64,000 nt of DNA, taken from assembly GCF_022581195.2 (NCBI RefSeq), contig NC_061460.1, positions 10,017,501 through 10,081,500 of the forward strand, written 5' to 3'. The notes beneath the pieces are model-generated. The model was not told the origin of the DNA and made no database searches. It was given only the letters and a program-made list of their open reading frames with translations. How positions within the stretch are numbered: position 1 is the stretch's first letter; every line of letters starts with the position of its first letter. The DNA is from Helicoverpa zea. Lineage: Eukaryota; Arthropoda; Insecta; Lepidoptera; Noctuidae. Made by a program: the position numbers and the translations under genes. Positions 37,201 to 52,200 of the stretch are shown here, piece after piece.

Positions 37201-40200
37201 ATATAGTAAACATGACCAAAACAAAGTACCAAACAAAGTAAATATTATGTCATAGATAATTTGTATTTTGTAAATAAACAATAAACAAGTTTAAGAGTTA
37301 AATTACTCTCTATTTGTAGTAGCGGTCAACGAACGATAAGAAATGCCCTATTTTTTGACAGCGAAATGATAGAATGTTGATAGAAAACACTTCGTATGGA
37401 GCTACTATAAGTCTTCGATTTTAAATGATTCTATTTTGGTATGACTGAAGTTTTTGTACGTAAGTATTTGATCAATGTTTAGGCACGGTAGCTTAGTTCC
37501 ATTTACTCTAGTCACCAATGAATCTAGTTAATACTGTTCTTTGCCTGAAGTTTTTATTTTTTTATCATTCGCTTTTGCCCGATGTCACCATGTCATAGTT
37601 TTCAATCGTAGTCTATGGAATTTGCTAATAATAACTGTTTTGTATTTTAATATTCAATGAGTATAGTTTATGGATAGAAAGCTAGAATCGTAGAAAGTCA
37701 GCCTGTTATGTTTTCTATTGAATGTCGACTGTTTGATATGACCTGAGTTCAACATAAAATTAAAATCATTTATGAATATGTTCAAGGAAAATAACAGCTT
37801 CTGACTACTGTAGGAGTTTTGTTTCTGAATATAATTAACTAAATTATATGACAAATCCGTCCACGTCAATTTTTTTGTAGAATTAAATAATCTTGTTTCA
37901 TTGTAACTGTTAAAACGTGTTTTGTTTCCGTTAGTATACTTAAATACTTCTTTCTTATGCCGAGAGGATATCTTTATATTAATGTTCTTTATTTCTTTGA
38001 ATGAATTTATAGTAAAATACTTTGATACTGAAATGGAGAAAGAAATAATTTCCGCATGCATAAGTATCCTTTCTACACACTTACAGATTTACTTTTTTCA
38101 TTTGTTATTAAATACTCATTACTTTCACACAAACATGATCATTGTAAAACGACCTGAGAAGTAGCTCGACATCATATCTCTCATTATGTGTCCTTTGTTT
38201 CGTGAAATTAACGATTATCCGTCATAATATATTGTATTCAATACCGTCCACGCTTCGTGTCGTGTATGACTGTATGTAGGTGATGCGAGACCTTCGCAAT
38301 CTGGCTGTGATTAGATGAGATGACAAATCTTCTGGCTTTAAATGCAGCAATTATTATGTATCTGCCATCGACTGCCAGGGTTGTGTAAATGTGTATGTAT
38401 GTGTAGACTTGAGATGACGAGATAGATAATGACAAGTCTGTGGTACAGTGGCCAGTGCCTTCTGATTTTTGGGAGTCCATTAACAACGTGGTCTGTTAAC
38501 AACAATATTATATTTTAATTTAGATTACGAGAAGATATGCTTGACTTTGAAGCAGTAGCCAATGGTTAAGACAGAAAGACACACACATTGACTGTCCAAA
38601 AGTCCATTCCTTAGGACCGACATTTTATTAATAGCGATCAACCATTTTAATTAATCCTTGAGGTAATATTAATAATGCAATAATTTCCTGTAACTCCTAC
38701 ACATATAGTACACATACAAGTATGTACTTACTTTTAATAGTTAAAGTATGAGCTAAACGATAGTACAATGATGTCATCCCATGTTCTGTTTGTATTCGTC
38801 AAGGTGGTATGAGGTGACTGTAGTAAACAGATTTAACGCTTTGTAATTAATAGTGTTGATAACGTTAATTGGTCCTTGTTTGTGGAGGAAAACTTGGGTA
38901 CAATATTCTTAGTGAGTTTCTTTTGAAGTAGACAACTGAGCTGATGGTAATGAGAGGGTTAAGGGTTTTAATTGCTTACAGAAAAGACAAGTTACCTGTG
39001 GCACGATACATTATTCAATTTGTGTTTTGCTCTTTGTCAGCCAAATTAACAAGTGTGTGGTCGGTTGAAAGCTTTGGGCCTTTACTACAGTATTCCATAT
39101 CACCCTGGTACTAGTTTGACGCATCTTACTGTTACTTTCAATCATTCTCACATCCCTAGTATTGTCGAAAAACCGTCCTACATTTTCAGACTTCTTGTAA
39201 TTCTTCTTTACTTATATGGCAGTCCAAATTGGGCTTTCCATAATCGTCTCTGAAATGAGTGTTTCCAGGTGGTTATTTACGGCTATTATGTCACCTGTCA
39301 TACCGTTTATGGACACAAGCTGATATATCAAATGCAGGTTATCAGCAACTTTCCTTCCTGCATCGTTTTTATGCTTGTTATATATGCATGGGTGCACTTC
39401 CACGCCGCATATGTGTGTATAAGTAGTATATTATTGTCATTGAACGCTTACGTACATAGAAGATCTTGGGTAATAAAGTTTACTGGCTGATGCATTATCT
39501 ATGTTCCAATGTATTGAGTATCGTATTCGTCATTTGTTTTATTCTGTCGACAAAAATCAGGAAAATATATCTGGATTGTATAACTAGAATATCATAACTT
39601 CTAAATCTAGATTTCAAAATCGAACGTTCCATTACGCCTATTCCATTAGTGCATGAAACACATAATTTTGTAACGATTGACAATCTTCCGACTAATCGAA
39701 GTAGAAAACTGCCGGCCATACGTAACTAATAGTTTGTTTCGCAAAGTCCGGCGAATCTAAGCCCATATCAGGAGTTTTGCAAGCACCCAACGTTCCGTGA
39801 AGGAATGCACGCGATGCGCAAGCGAACCTTCGTATTGTTAATGCGTCAGTTTATAACAGTTTTTGTATGAATGTAGCCGTTACGCCTGTCTTCGATGTGT
39901 TAGGTGTACTTTTATTACACGTTTTGTGCAATGATTAGGTGTGAAAAGAAGGCATGTTTACGCACCATTGGTGTTCATTTGATTCAAAATTGTGGGTTCT
40001 TTTAAATCTTCCTTTTCTGCAATATATTAGCTTGGGGTTTCCTTTGATGGGACCGATATCTTCAGAGCCCAGGTAGAATAAAAGTTCAATAAAACATTGA
40101 CATGGCATTTTCTAACTTAAGTATGTAATCTTTATTTCTAAGAACAGTACTTGCTAAACACTAGAAAAACACTCAATGAGATGGCTTTTTATTTACATAC

Positions 40201-43200
40201 ATATAGTGTTCATAATAAGTGTTCAAGAGAAAGGGACTTTACCTTTGATTGTAAACGTTTCGCTCGGCGGTCTTGTGGTCAGGTTTTCACTACAAATATT
40301 CGGTCTTTTGAAATTGCGGAAACTCTCATATTTTCTTTTCCCATTGAAATAGAGAATGTATTTCTATATTGTCTTTACGAGCTTAGTTTAAAATCATGAG
40401 GATTGAAATTATGACTAGGAATGTTTGTTATGCCATACTTACCTACTTTATTTTATTCTCACTTTTCTATATAGCCCCCTATAACAATTACCCAGATCTG
40501 TGGTCGATTCTACCACCTTCCTGATTGATTAACCCTCCATGAAGGCCGTCTTTTATTACGTCGTTTTAGTCGAAGTACTTTTCAATGACCAAAAAGCCTC
40601 TCACCAGTTACATCAATAATCGTGAGCTTACCATCCCAGTTTCATCTCAAAACTGCAAATTATTCGACATTTGCATGAGGAAGCGTATGATTTTATTACG
40701 GAACTTCAGTGGTAGACCGCATGGTGCGATCATAGACGAGATGCGGACAAATGCGGACTGATGCAGAGTAATGCGGACAGAAGCGGATGATGCGACCGTT
40801 TTGCAGTCGGACTGCAGATGGTACCGTTGTTTGACCGTGCGCGTGAGCAGAGAGCTGCGAATTAACGTGTGTAGTGGTGTGAGGAATAGTGCAAGTGTTC
40901 TTCTTGAGTTATCTGTTCTTATTGGAGTAGTAAGCAGGGAACATACGAATGACTGGGCCTAATTAGACTGGTACATAGTAAACGGTGCAATACAACGTAT
41001 TGAGACAGGGATAGGACTGCGAGTCAGCGAACTATTAATGATTTATTTTAAAACTATGTTTAACGATACTTTTTGGGTTTGTGTGCATACAGTGACATGA
41101 AGGAATTCTATGAGAACTTGAAATTGGATTTGCGAATTATAGCTTTTTTATTATTATGGAACCTTAGAAATACAAATGAGAATAATCCGTTAAACACTTG
41201 CCTCATAATTAGGGCTGCCATCCGTCCGGGTTTCCCCGGATTTGTCCTCGTTTGGAGGCCGTCCGGGGGCCGTCCGGGCGGGGTTTCAAGAAGTGTCCGG
41301 GGAAAACCCGGACATTTTTCACAGGGCCGTCTTAACCTGTCTATGGTGCAGGGTATGCGAATAACCCGGGCGCCGCAGAGCGCCCACGCCAACGCCATAC
41401 AGGCCTAGAGCTAGCAGATTTCAGAGGACGATCACTCGATTTGAGAGGATAAGAAGTCATAGGTACAGGTTTTCAATAACAATCGTTAAATCCACCAACC
41501 AAGCCAATTCCTAGCCTGCCCCGCCTTCATCAACTACGAGTGGAAAACATAATATACATGAGATTGCTTGCCTTGTATGGAAGTTTAACCTTGTAAAATT
41601 ACAAATAGACAAGCATTTGCTGCAGAAGTCGAAGTGTCCCAAAACTCAAAAATTTTCGCGCCCGCTTCGCTCGCGGCTTCTTTTATTGGCACATTTTTTT
41701 TTTAAGATTCAAAAAATTTTGCGCTCGCTTCGCTTGCGGCTTCTTCACTTTGCGGATTTTTGTTATTATATTTAGTGACCCAAAACTCAAAAATTTTCGC
41801 GCTCGCTACGCTCGCGGCAACTTCACTTTGCAGTTACATATTTCTATTTTTCAACATTTTTTTGTCTAGCCTATCAAAAATGTAGCGCCGTTTGAAAGTC
41901 CTATTACTAACAAGAAGGTAACTCCCAGTTTCCATATGAGCTTTCTTATTTATGACCTTCGAAATACATTAAGTCACAATCTTTTAATACTAGGTACTAC
42001 CTACATGAGCTAGAGACGGCCCTGACTTTTCATGTAAGGAAGCACCTCATTGAATTTAACTATATGGTAATATTGAAAATTAGGTCTTGTTTTGTTTAAA
42101 AAAAAATCGGACTCGTCCGGGGAAAAAATGCGATTTACGGCAAATGTCCGGGTTTTTTTAAATGTTTGTCCGGGTTTTTCGAAATTCGAAATGGCAGCCC
42201 TACTCATAATGAGGGTAAATGTTTTTACATCTCAATCCATTCCACATTTTCTTACAGCGAGCGGCGCCAACAAAAACATTCACACATCGCACATACAATG
42301 TTAAAGAAAGAATTAAGATTCACAAAAGCCAATAGTCCATGTAAATAAGTCGGACACAGATTTACATGTCCGTATGGTCACGCTACCCGATTACGTGTCA
42401 GTGTGTGCGTGACGCGCCCCGGATGGCAATAGCCATTGACCAATTACCATCACACGAAATCACGACACACTTGTTCTTGTATTCGTGTTAATTGTAAACT
42501 GTTCCTATTTTTTTTGTTTTTAATAGCTCTTTTATGGGTGTTTATGGGTGATATTGTACGGCGCTTGAAGCTAATTGGGTTAATTTAAATAATGTCTTTA
42601 CAATATGGCAATTGATTTAGTATTGATTTGACAAATAATGCATGGGTATTGCATGAATACAGGAAGTAGTTACTTAAGTACCAATGACCATTTAATTAAA
42701 CAAATGAAAAAAAAATATGGAAAACCATTTAAAACCAACCACGCAATGGCGTAGTACCTATTTCGTTTATTTATGTTTAGGAATCGAAACTTTGTTGTGC
42801 TACTTACAAAGTTTAAATCAATTTTCAGTAAACTATTTTAGAGCGTCATAAAATTAAACGACAACACTAATTACGGGCACTAATCGATCTGTTACTAAAT
42901 AATTACCTAGCTTACTTCCGAATTGAACACAAAAGTTACGTAATGCAATTAAAATTCTATAAAATTATGAATAAGTAATTAAAAGTAAAGTCTTGGAAAG
43001 TTACGAATTAAATCGAATGTCGCTGGTTCTCTCTCTTCCTTAGAGAAATCGAGAAATGTAAACAAATACACTTTCTTAGTCGGATTTCTAAGATGCCTAT
43101 CTAATAATAATCGGCGATGAAGAAAATACGTAAACTAGTTAAACTGTCCTAGAAGGTGAGAATATTGATAAAGTAATATGAGCAAGCCTTCCTGTATCAT

Positions 43201-46200
43201 CATCAGCTTTCATCTTTTTTTTCAAAATCATTTATTATTCGCATTAAGCTGAACCCAACTTCAGTTCTCTAAGTCCTAAGTAAGCCTCGAACGAAACTTA
43301 ACGAGCGTTCTTGAGGCAAAAACAAATGGTTATGAACCAAATAACATTCAAATTGAATGCTACCCGTACCTACATAAGTATTACGTTATTTCGCAAAACG
43401 AACTTGTAATTTATAAACAGGTATTTTGTATTCGGTGCTACAATTATTGCTTTTTAGCTATTGGCTAATCGCATATCGGGTTTACTTAAAACGTTCCTAG
43501 AATATTATTATCTGTGTGTGAGGTAACCTTAGTACGACGTAAAATGTCAATTGAATAAAACCTCATTGCTTGTTCCCGCCTAAAGGATATTCTAATTCTT
43601 TTTATGAAAATGATAGGCATAAACAAAAAAAAAAGGTTTTATATTTTAAGGGATATAATTCTATTTATTATTTTTATTAAAATTGTCTACTTTTGAAAGG
43701 CCAAACAAAAATAAAAAAATGGTAATGCGAACAATGTCCTGCAGTCCTCCACTTTCTTTGTTCCACTAGCCGACATATTTAAACATTTTTCATTTGTAAA
43801 CCACACCTTGAAGAAGAGGTCACGCTTAACATACCAAAGAGACACATGGTCTGTAAATTAGACTCCAGCAACCTAAGTAGCTTCGCGGGAAAATAAGAAA
43901 GTGAAACTGGCCATTGGTAATTGGCGGGAAAAGTGAGCTGTGAAAATACTGGGCCGCCATATTTTCTTTCCTGTCATTTCGTTTTTAAATTGTTGAAAAG
44001 CTGTTTTTTAACGCCAATTCTAGCTTCTCCTTCTTGAAATTAATCAATTTTAGCCTTTCATACACAAAAAAAATATTCTTAAAAGTAGAAGTAAAATAAA
44101 TTGAACAATTTATGGTATTCGATACGCCAATAGATTCAATTGTGACAAGATGAAAATACGTTCAAAAACGTGACTTTTGCAGACGACAAAGAATACTGCA
44201 TGTTTATATAAGGACTTGAGTTTTATTCGCAATTTTATGCAAACTTGCATTTGTGTACCACTATTGTTTTAGCCATCGTGAACTTTACGTAATAGTTGCG
44301 TAACTTGTAAAATGAGGAAGTTTATTAATATTTTAAGTGCTATTTGAAATGCTAAATGACTTGAATGTTTAATTGTGCGAATGGTTATGGCTGGAAACAA
44401 AGGCTGGGCCATGTAGTGTTTGAGTAGTACCATAGATTACAGAACATAAACTAGTAGGTACTAAGTATTTACTGGTAATGAATGTATTGTATAGGTACCC
44501 TGATAATTTATACATTATTTGCGAATGTAACCGGAACATGTTTTGTGACTAATAAGAATCGTTTGCCTTGGCCAATTCTTTGATTGGTGACAAATTTTAG
44601 GTTACCCTGGATATTTTCGAAAAAACAGAGGTATCAAAACGTACCGTTTTATAATTGCTACGAGAAGTTATTGCCTCGTAAAATAATCAATTTATTTCTT
44701 CCACCTAATTGTGGAAGTAGAAGAAGTTTTACCAAATTACAGCGGAAACTTAGTTAAATATTGATATTAGTTTTTCGTACGGGGTGTAGCAACATCCACG
44801 CCTCAATATCCTTCACAATTACTGTATCCGAACGTTGATTTATATCGAATTGACATTACAACATTATGTGCTAATTGTTTTAATTTCTGAACAAAGCAAA
44901 ATTTTGTGTTTGCCAATTAGATGCCATAATTTGATTGTATGCGTTCTTGTAATATTTTCGGAAAAAGGTTTTTCACAATGAACCCAAAGATTATTGACTT
45001 AAATTATTAAGCTCTTTCTTGAGCGCTTTGTTTATGGACCCAAGGACACATACAGATTTTAATGGCCTTACTACAAAAACTTTAACCACTGTTTTACACT
45101 TGTCTTAAAAAAAATGTGGCTCCAAAATGAACCATATGTCAACGTCATAATTTGACATTTTTTTAGACAAGTTTTAAACTGACGTTAAAAAGTTTTTGTG
45201 GTAAGACGGTTTATGTCTTCTTTTTAAACACCTCTCGAGCGAGCGAAGGTTTGAAGCCAGCTCCATATATTTCTTGCGATACTGGGCAAGCCGAAACAGC
45301 TTAGCAGCATTCGAAATTTTAAACAGTTGAATTCAATTTGCAGTGCCACATTATAAAAGGCCTCAGACTTCCACCAATAGTTCTAAAGTAATCCTAATAA
45401 TTATTACACACACACCTGATCTTAACAAGGACATACCAGACTTTCTCCTTACGCAGCGACTCGCCTACGGTCGCCACCAAATGTCGCCTGAACCCGGTCA
45501 CCTATTTAGAACGCACTTATCATGTTTAGGTGTGGGCCAAGTAGGTGCGTGGAGCGATTGCTAATGTGTCAATGGAATGCTGTGAGGTAGCTTCGAAAGG
45601 GTCACGGTTAAATAAGCTGGGTATCTGAGATCCTGCGTTTGAATTTCGAAGAGGTCTCTTGGACTGGTATTTTGTGATAAAAAGTCTGGTTTGATTTTAG
45701 TTTGGGTTGTGGTAAGATAGCGAGCATGAAGCTATGCAACCTTCGTATTTGTGGTTTAAATTTTTAGGTCAATGATTTTCAAATGTAACCCCAATATGTG
45801 CTGTCCACTTATTTCAATCTTATTTCAAAATTGTTTTTTTTTTTTTATTAAATTTGATATGATTTTTTAAATCTTTTGTCGCCTTTAGCAGTATCATTTA
45901 GTTTTTGCAGTATATTGAAAGGAAGGCTACTCTTTCGTAACTTACTCTATAAAATTAATCTAGGACTTAGAGGCCTATCTTACACCAAACGCCATGACAG
46001 GCAGTCAGCTTACCGAATGCATACCATCGTCATGTGGGTAGAACAATGTGCCGATTGCCATAATATTAATATTGTTGCCCATTGAATATGCATACGTTTA
46101 AACAGTGCTCATATACAATAGCTACTATATTACTACATATCTATATTCGTATGTATAGCCGACCTTGTGGTAACTGAAATGTGACTGAGACGTGGACTGT

Positions 46201-49200
46201 CAAAATATTTGATATTGCCGATCTAATTAAAATACCTTTGGGTCTTGTTTGTAAAAGATATTAGGAAGATAGCTATAAATGTTGTGAATGTGATTTCCTG
46301 CTGAATTTAAACACTTCTTATGTGATGGTCACATGTTGAAGTGACGCGTCTCTGTTTTGTTAAGACTTATGGTATTGTTGCCCGTTGCCTGCAATTATGG
46401 ATTGTCAGATTTAAGTAAGATCAATGGTCGATTGTCGGGTTATCACAACTAAGCTCACTTAGAACAATATGTGTAGATTTAAAAATTATGAAGGAAGTTA
46501 GAAGTGACTGCCAACATATTCACGTGCGCAGTTACAAAATAAGCACATTTTCCTACTGAAACCGAAATGCGGTCGCGTTTCAAACGCAACTGCTTATCTA
46601 ATCTATCACTTTCCTTCTTAAGAAAAAATCGTGTAGTTAGAAAGAGAGGTGCGATAGATCTTAGCCGATCTTAGCTAAGAGAATGTTTTGAGAACCGACA
46701 GTTACAATAGAGCAATTTTTGCGGCATTATCTTTTAATTATAAGTACCAAAAAAGTGGGTTTTTAGGATACATTCACACCTATTTGTTAGTACTTATTTA
46801 TTGAGGAAACTGTTCGTCACATTGGCTTTCAGGTTTCACGGAGGCTGTAAGATAATTATATCCAAAATGTCCGAAGCTTTTTAAGACATGTTAAGCTCTG
46901 ATAAGCCGAATTAACTCTTACAAGTTTGACCTCCTTCGACTATTCAATAACTTTTACTTTTAATTTAACCGATAACTTGATGTTTAAAAGAGGTTATATG
47001 CAAGAAACTTTATGTTCTATGTTATACACGTTATGAAAACTTGTAAATTGTTATTAGTATTCTACCGTGTATTTATTCTTGTGCGTGTGAGACAATAGGT
47101 TGTGAAATCCCGGTAAATGCGCACGCGTTGATGACGAGATCACTTGGTTGGTTCAATGTGTGAAGTTGTGCGCTGAACAGACTAAGATCAGGCATTCTCT
47201 TTATGCGTTTTGTGAGTGCATATCTTTTAATGTAATATCAAAATGTCAGAAAAAAGAGTCCAATTAAATCAATGTATAGGGTCGAGTTGAGAAAACCCGA
47301 AACCGAAACCCACTACGTTTCTTTGTTCTCAACTCAGATTTGCCCTGATTTGACTAACTTCATGATGTGCAACAGATATTTGCACTAAGTATAGGTAGGT
47401 GTTTGCCGATAGACACAGCCTCTATAATCAATTAACAAAAACAATATAGAACGCTGATACTCATGTCTTGATATGTGACATACAATTTACAACTCTGTGA
47501 TGACGTAATAAGGTGTTTTATGCTCTGTCTTATCTTTTATATATCTATGGCGTTACGTCTCTGTGTGAGCTGTGCAGTAATTATTTGATGACTTAATAAT
47601 CAGGCTTTATGTTTTGTCTATTTCCTGGTTTTCTTGTTATAGAGCAAAAAATATACAATGGGAACTGAATAGGTATAGTGATACATCTCTTAATATTAAG
47701 AGGTACCTAACCTGTTAAACTATAAATAACTTCAAGATAATGACTGCTCTTCTCAAGATTTTGAGCATACCTAATTAATGCATTTTTTTAAGTTGAAAAA
47801 ATTGACTTAAATGTTTAAATGTTTTAACACACATAAATTGGTTTGGTAGGTATCTTACACAACAATATCCTAAGAAATAGCATTGCCCCCATGCTTTGTA
47901 ATATATTATTTTTGCGGTTTTTATATGAGATCACTCTAAATTACTTGAAATTCGAATGCGTTGATTGACACAAATGCTTCGGAGAAACCCGACTTCAAAT
48001 AAAAGGAAACTGCCATTTGATTTATTCATTCTTAATTGCCTATAATTATTGTTTGTGAATTATTATTATGAAATAATATTGATTTTTACCAAAATGAACT
48101 TTGACATTAAGAAGTTCTACATTTTGTCTGTATTTTGCATTTATTTAACAAGGGCTAACTCACTGAAAGGTCTGGCTTTATTTCAAAATCCTTAGTAAGA
48201 TGGTTCAAATAATTCCTAATACTGATGCATTCTGAAGATTATAGTATGAAAAGCGACGCAGAATACCTATTCATAAAATCCGTGCAAACTACTATGACTA
48301 CATAAAATTTCATTACCCATTGAATAGTATCGGATACCTTTCCCTTAAAATATAAAATCATGACGTGCTATGAATCATAAGTATTTATAACTCAGGTTTC
48401 AACTCACATTTTCCACTTTCTTCTCCAAACAAGGCCTTATACTCGTAAAGACTTTACGAGACTTTTGCAAAGGTATGAATTTGTATACAGCCTGCATAGG
48501 TACTTACGTTTCGTCACAAACGGATGGTAATCGGTGAATCAGGCTATCGGTATTTTCATGATTATTCTCTCGATGATCTTATTGGTATTCTGTTTATTAA
48601 TAAACTTTAGGTCTAGTAAATAAAGGCGATGTATTTGTTTTACTGCTTTGGGAATCAATTTTATTTTTGTTTTGTTATCACCATTGTATCGCTGATTGTC
48701 TCTAAAATTGAATTCACCATATCAAACACAAAAACTGCAAGCTTTTCTGTCGCATCAAAATGTCGGATTGGACATTATACTATAAGAAATACTTAGAGAG
48801 ATTTTTTTTCTCAAAAATTGCACTACCTATACATATCAATCTAACCAGTTTTTATGTCTATTCCAGTTGAGATCTACCTATCGCCTGTGGAGACGCACTG
48901 CAGCAATGTGGACTACTTCATCCCCGACGAGAACAACGAGACGAAAGGTCTATCAGACGACGCTATGAACAGGTAACATCACACTTTTATGAAGTACCTT
49001 TATTTACTATCATGTTAATTACATTTCTAATTTATTCTTCTGAAAACACTTAAACTAACACACACAATATAGGTAAAATGCACTATGTTCTTCCCCAGTG
49101 ACGTTAAGTTTTTGATAAATCCTGACGTTATTCGGGACATCCCTACTTACATTTCAACGATTCATCATCATACTATTTATGGATCACTGTGGTGCATAGG

Positions 49201-52200
49201 TACATTGAAAAGACAATTTATACGTATTTATATATTTTACTGTATAATGTAACCAAAATTATGATGGATAAATATTTTTTGTGATTTGATGTCTCGAGGT
49301 TTTCAAAATATTTTCTTACACGCACCTTTCTCTCATTTTCCCATAACATCTGCTCAAGAATGAATAAAGAAATCATCACTATCATACTTATACAAACAAC
49401 AGCTGCACCATATGGTACACGGATAAACAATACCTATAAACTACTAATTATATCATCTACAGGACAGAACAATAGAATAGTAAGGTACGGAGCATTAGCT
49501 ACGGGTCATTGAATCATTATGTAAAGCTACGGTTATGACAAGGTAGTTATTATGATCTGTGCAATTGTCGTGACAATCTGTGACAAAGGAATCAAATCTG
49601 TACTTTCCCTGCGAGGGATTTTAGAAAAGGTGTCACTCAGTATTTGTTTGATATAAGTTCAGATATTCTACATGGTAAAAGAAGACCATGTCGAATGGTT
49701 TTATCTTAATTTAGACTGAAAATGTCGAGTCCGAATTCTATAAAGGGGTTGCCAAAGGAAATTATTGAAGCTATCTTTCCTACCATAAAATCTGAAACAA
49801 GAGGTACAAATAAAACCAACACTAATTTAACACGCAAACACTGGTAATTTCGTAACATCTTGCAAGATACTTGACTGCAAAACCCTGAACTGCAGTGACC
49901 TTGCTTGCAATATCGTCTTTGCACTTGCTTTTATTGTATCGTGACGCAGACATTTGCAAAATAAATCTCTTTGTACTCTCATCTCTAAAATTTCATGGTG
50001 TTCCACAAGGCACTTTTCTAGGACCAACGCAATTTCAAATGCAGTTAAAAGACCTTGGGTTACCAACTAGGTCAACGCTTCGTCGGCCATTGATTGATAT
50101 TGAGACAAATCGTTATATTGTCTGAGCCTCGAATCATAGTTGATAATCATTCGCAGATACTTATTGCTGCATTGAAGGCGTACAATAAATAATACTTTAT
50201 AAGCCTTAGCTATTAATCTTGACTTGAAGGCTTGTCTCTTGAGTAATTTGTGGGCTTGTACGAAACTGGTATCTAAATCTCTAAGTAGGTTGTTCTATAA
50301 ATATTCATTAATTTTTGAATATTTTCAGTGCTGAATTTATGATTGGGATTAAAGTAGGTAGATGCAATTAAACAGGAACCTTGAAGAGTCTAAAATACCG
50401 GCTTTAAACATGAACAACTATGTAGATTGTAGATAGCATAAACACCGCTACAAGAAATAACATCAGTAAATAGGTAGGTACAGTTACAATACCGCTGTGG
50501 TCAACTCGATCTACCGCAAGGTTTGTGTCTCTTCTCTTATACGCAGTTTCATAACAAATCCATCTTCAGAAACTGTGATCGATATTTTATAATCTGTGAC
50601 GAATTTATAATTATTTTTTATATCATCAATGTCAGTTTTATTATTCTTGATATACCAGGTAGTATATAATAATGTTATATTTTTATATAATTATTATGTT
50701 ATGACTTACGAGAGAATATGAAGATGAACAATAATTACAGTATTGAGAATGTGTTCACATGTTACAAGACGTTATTGTCATGTGATTGAAACAAAAGCCT
50801 TTCATTACCTTGTATTGACTATACTTTGTGTATCTTATGGCTGACAATCAAGTTGTAATACTCAGTTGACATTGAAGAAAATCTGAAATAATGGTACATA
50901 ATTAAAACTCCACTGTTATGGCAAAAGGATCAAAAATCTTCGGTCTGTAGGAAACTCCACATCACAGTTTTAAAAACTTCAGGCATCGAATGGTTGTCCT
51001 GTAACTTCCTCTTAACAAAGACTTTGACTAGTCGGTATCTAGTAGGGAGGTATCCACAAATACTTTTAAAGATGGTAGCGGGACTGTGCTATGAATGACG
51101 CTTAAAACTCATGGTAGAGGTATTGTGCTATGATGCGAGAATCCACTCCGACTTAACGGTCTTAAGATCTGTCCTAAATATTTGATGATTTATTTGACAC
51201 AGGATTCCTGTTTCAAAATTCATCAATAGTTCTTATTACTGGTCTTCTAATGGTTTAATCTAATAATATCTTCTTCTAATTCCAGGCTGCACATGGCGCG
51301 TTCAACGGTAGCTCTGTTCATAGTGGCGTTCCTGTCTCTCTTCATCGCGTTCTGGACCGGCGTCGTCGGCTGTTGGAAGCGCAGTCCTGGCAATATTACT
51401 GCCACTGCCATACTTATGTTGGTCACATGTGAGTATTTACTTAATTGCAAGAATAACCACCATTGAAAATTTTTGATAGCCCGGTAGTTCTTATGTCCAT
51501 GTTTTCATTGGTAATTTAATTAAGGTGTGAACTTCTATCTGAATTTTATGACCCAGGTGCATGGTTTGTTAGTGTTGTGATAATTTGGCAAAACAAAAAT
51601 GATTTTTGACCATCGCACGAAAGAATACCTTGAGTAGGAACTATTTTTCCATTACCTAAAACTGCAGCTTTCGAATAAGTAATTTCTTTATGTCGGAGAA
51701 CAGATTAATGCTTGAATCGACCTTATTCTGAGCTAGGCATAATATGCTTTGACTGATTTCTTGTTATGGTGTTCCAGGCTTACTAGCGGCAGGTGCGATG
51801 GCATTATGGCACGGAGTAGAATTCTACGAAAAGGAGAAGGTCGTTGGAGAGGAATACTACCAACAATGGCCTAACGTAAGTCTTAAAAGTATAGGATAAT
51901 AAAGATAAGAGAGATTTTTTAAAAGAAATTTCTGCCTTCGTGATATATTTCTACCCAAAAGTATAAATATATCACGAAGGCATATTATAAAAACAAACTC
52001 AAATGGACACCAGCTTGACAAGTAGTCAAAAAATAAATGATTACTTTGTACACTTTGTGGTCCTTCGTCTCAGGCAGCATAAATAAAATATCCTCATCCT
52101 CATATTCCAGTTAATTTATACATTTAAGCCAAAGGTTTGTACCACATAATTGACCCACCCCCAACACCAGGTACTAAAAGACAACTCTTCGATCTGGTAC

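Larger units (their letters stand above)
30602..48866 (+). other. Intron 2 of the claudin-like gene (remaining part)
   Basis: With the MITE before it, intron 2 totals 18.7 kb. It contains a full SINE (36664-37034), a 10-bp-period repeat (40741-40790), a hAT-type MITE (41210-42202) and a palindromic MITE (45065-45206). Long stretches such as 31340-36660, 37040-40730 and 45600-48860 show no exon, RNA gene or repeat that I can support. Frames of 135-143 codons there lack codon bias. Confidence 0.65.

Noticed and set aside
37654..38061. 135-codon minus-strand open frame rich in Asn, Ser, Phe and Lys
   Set aside because: The composition is that of translated AT-rich intron. No conserved motif seen.
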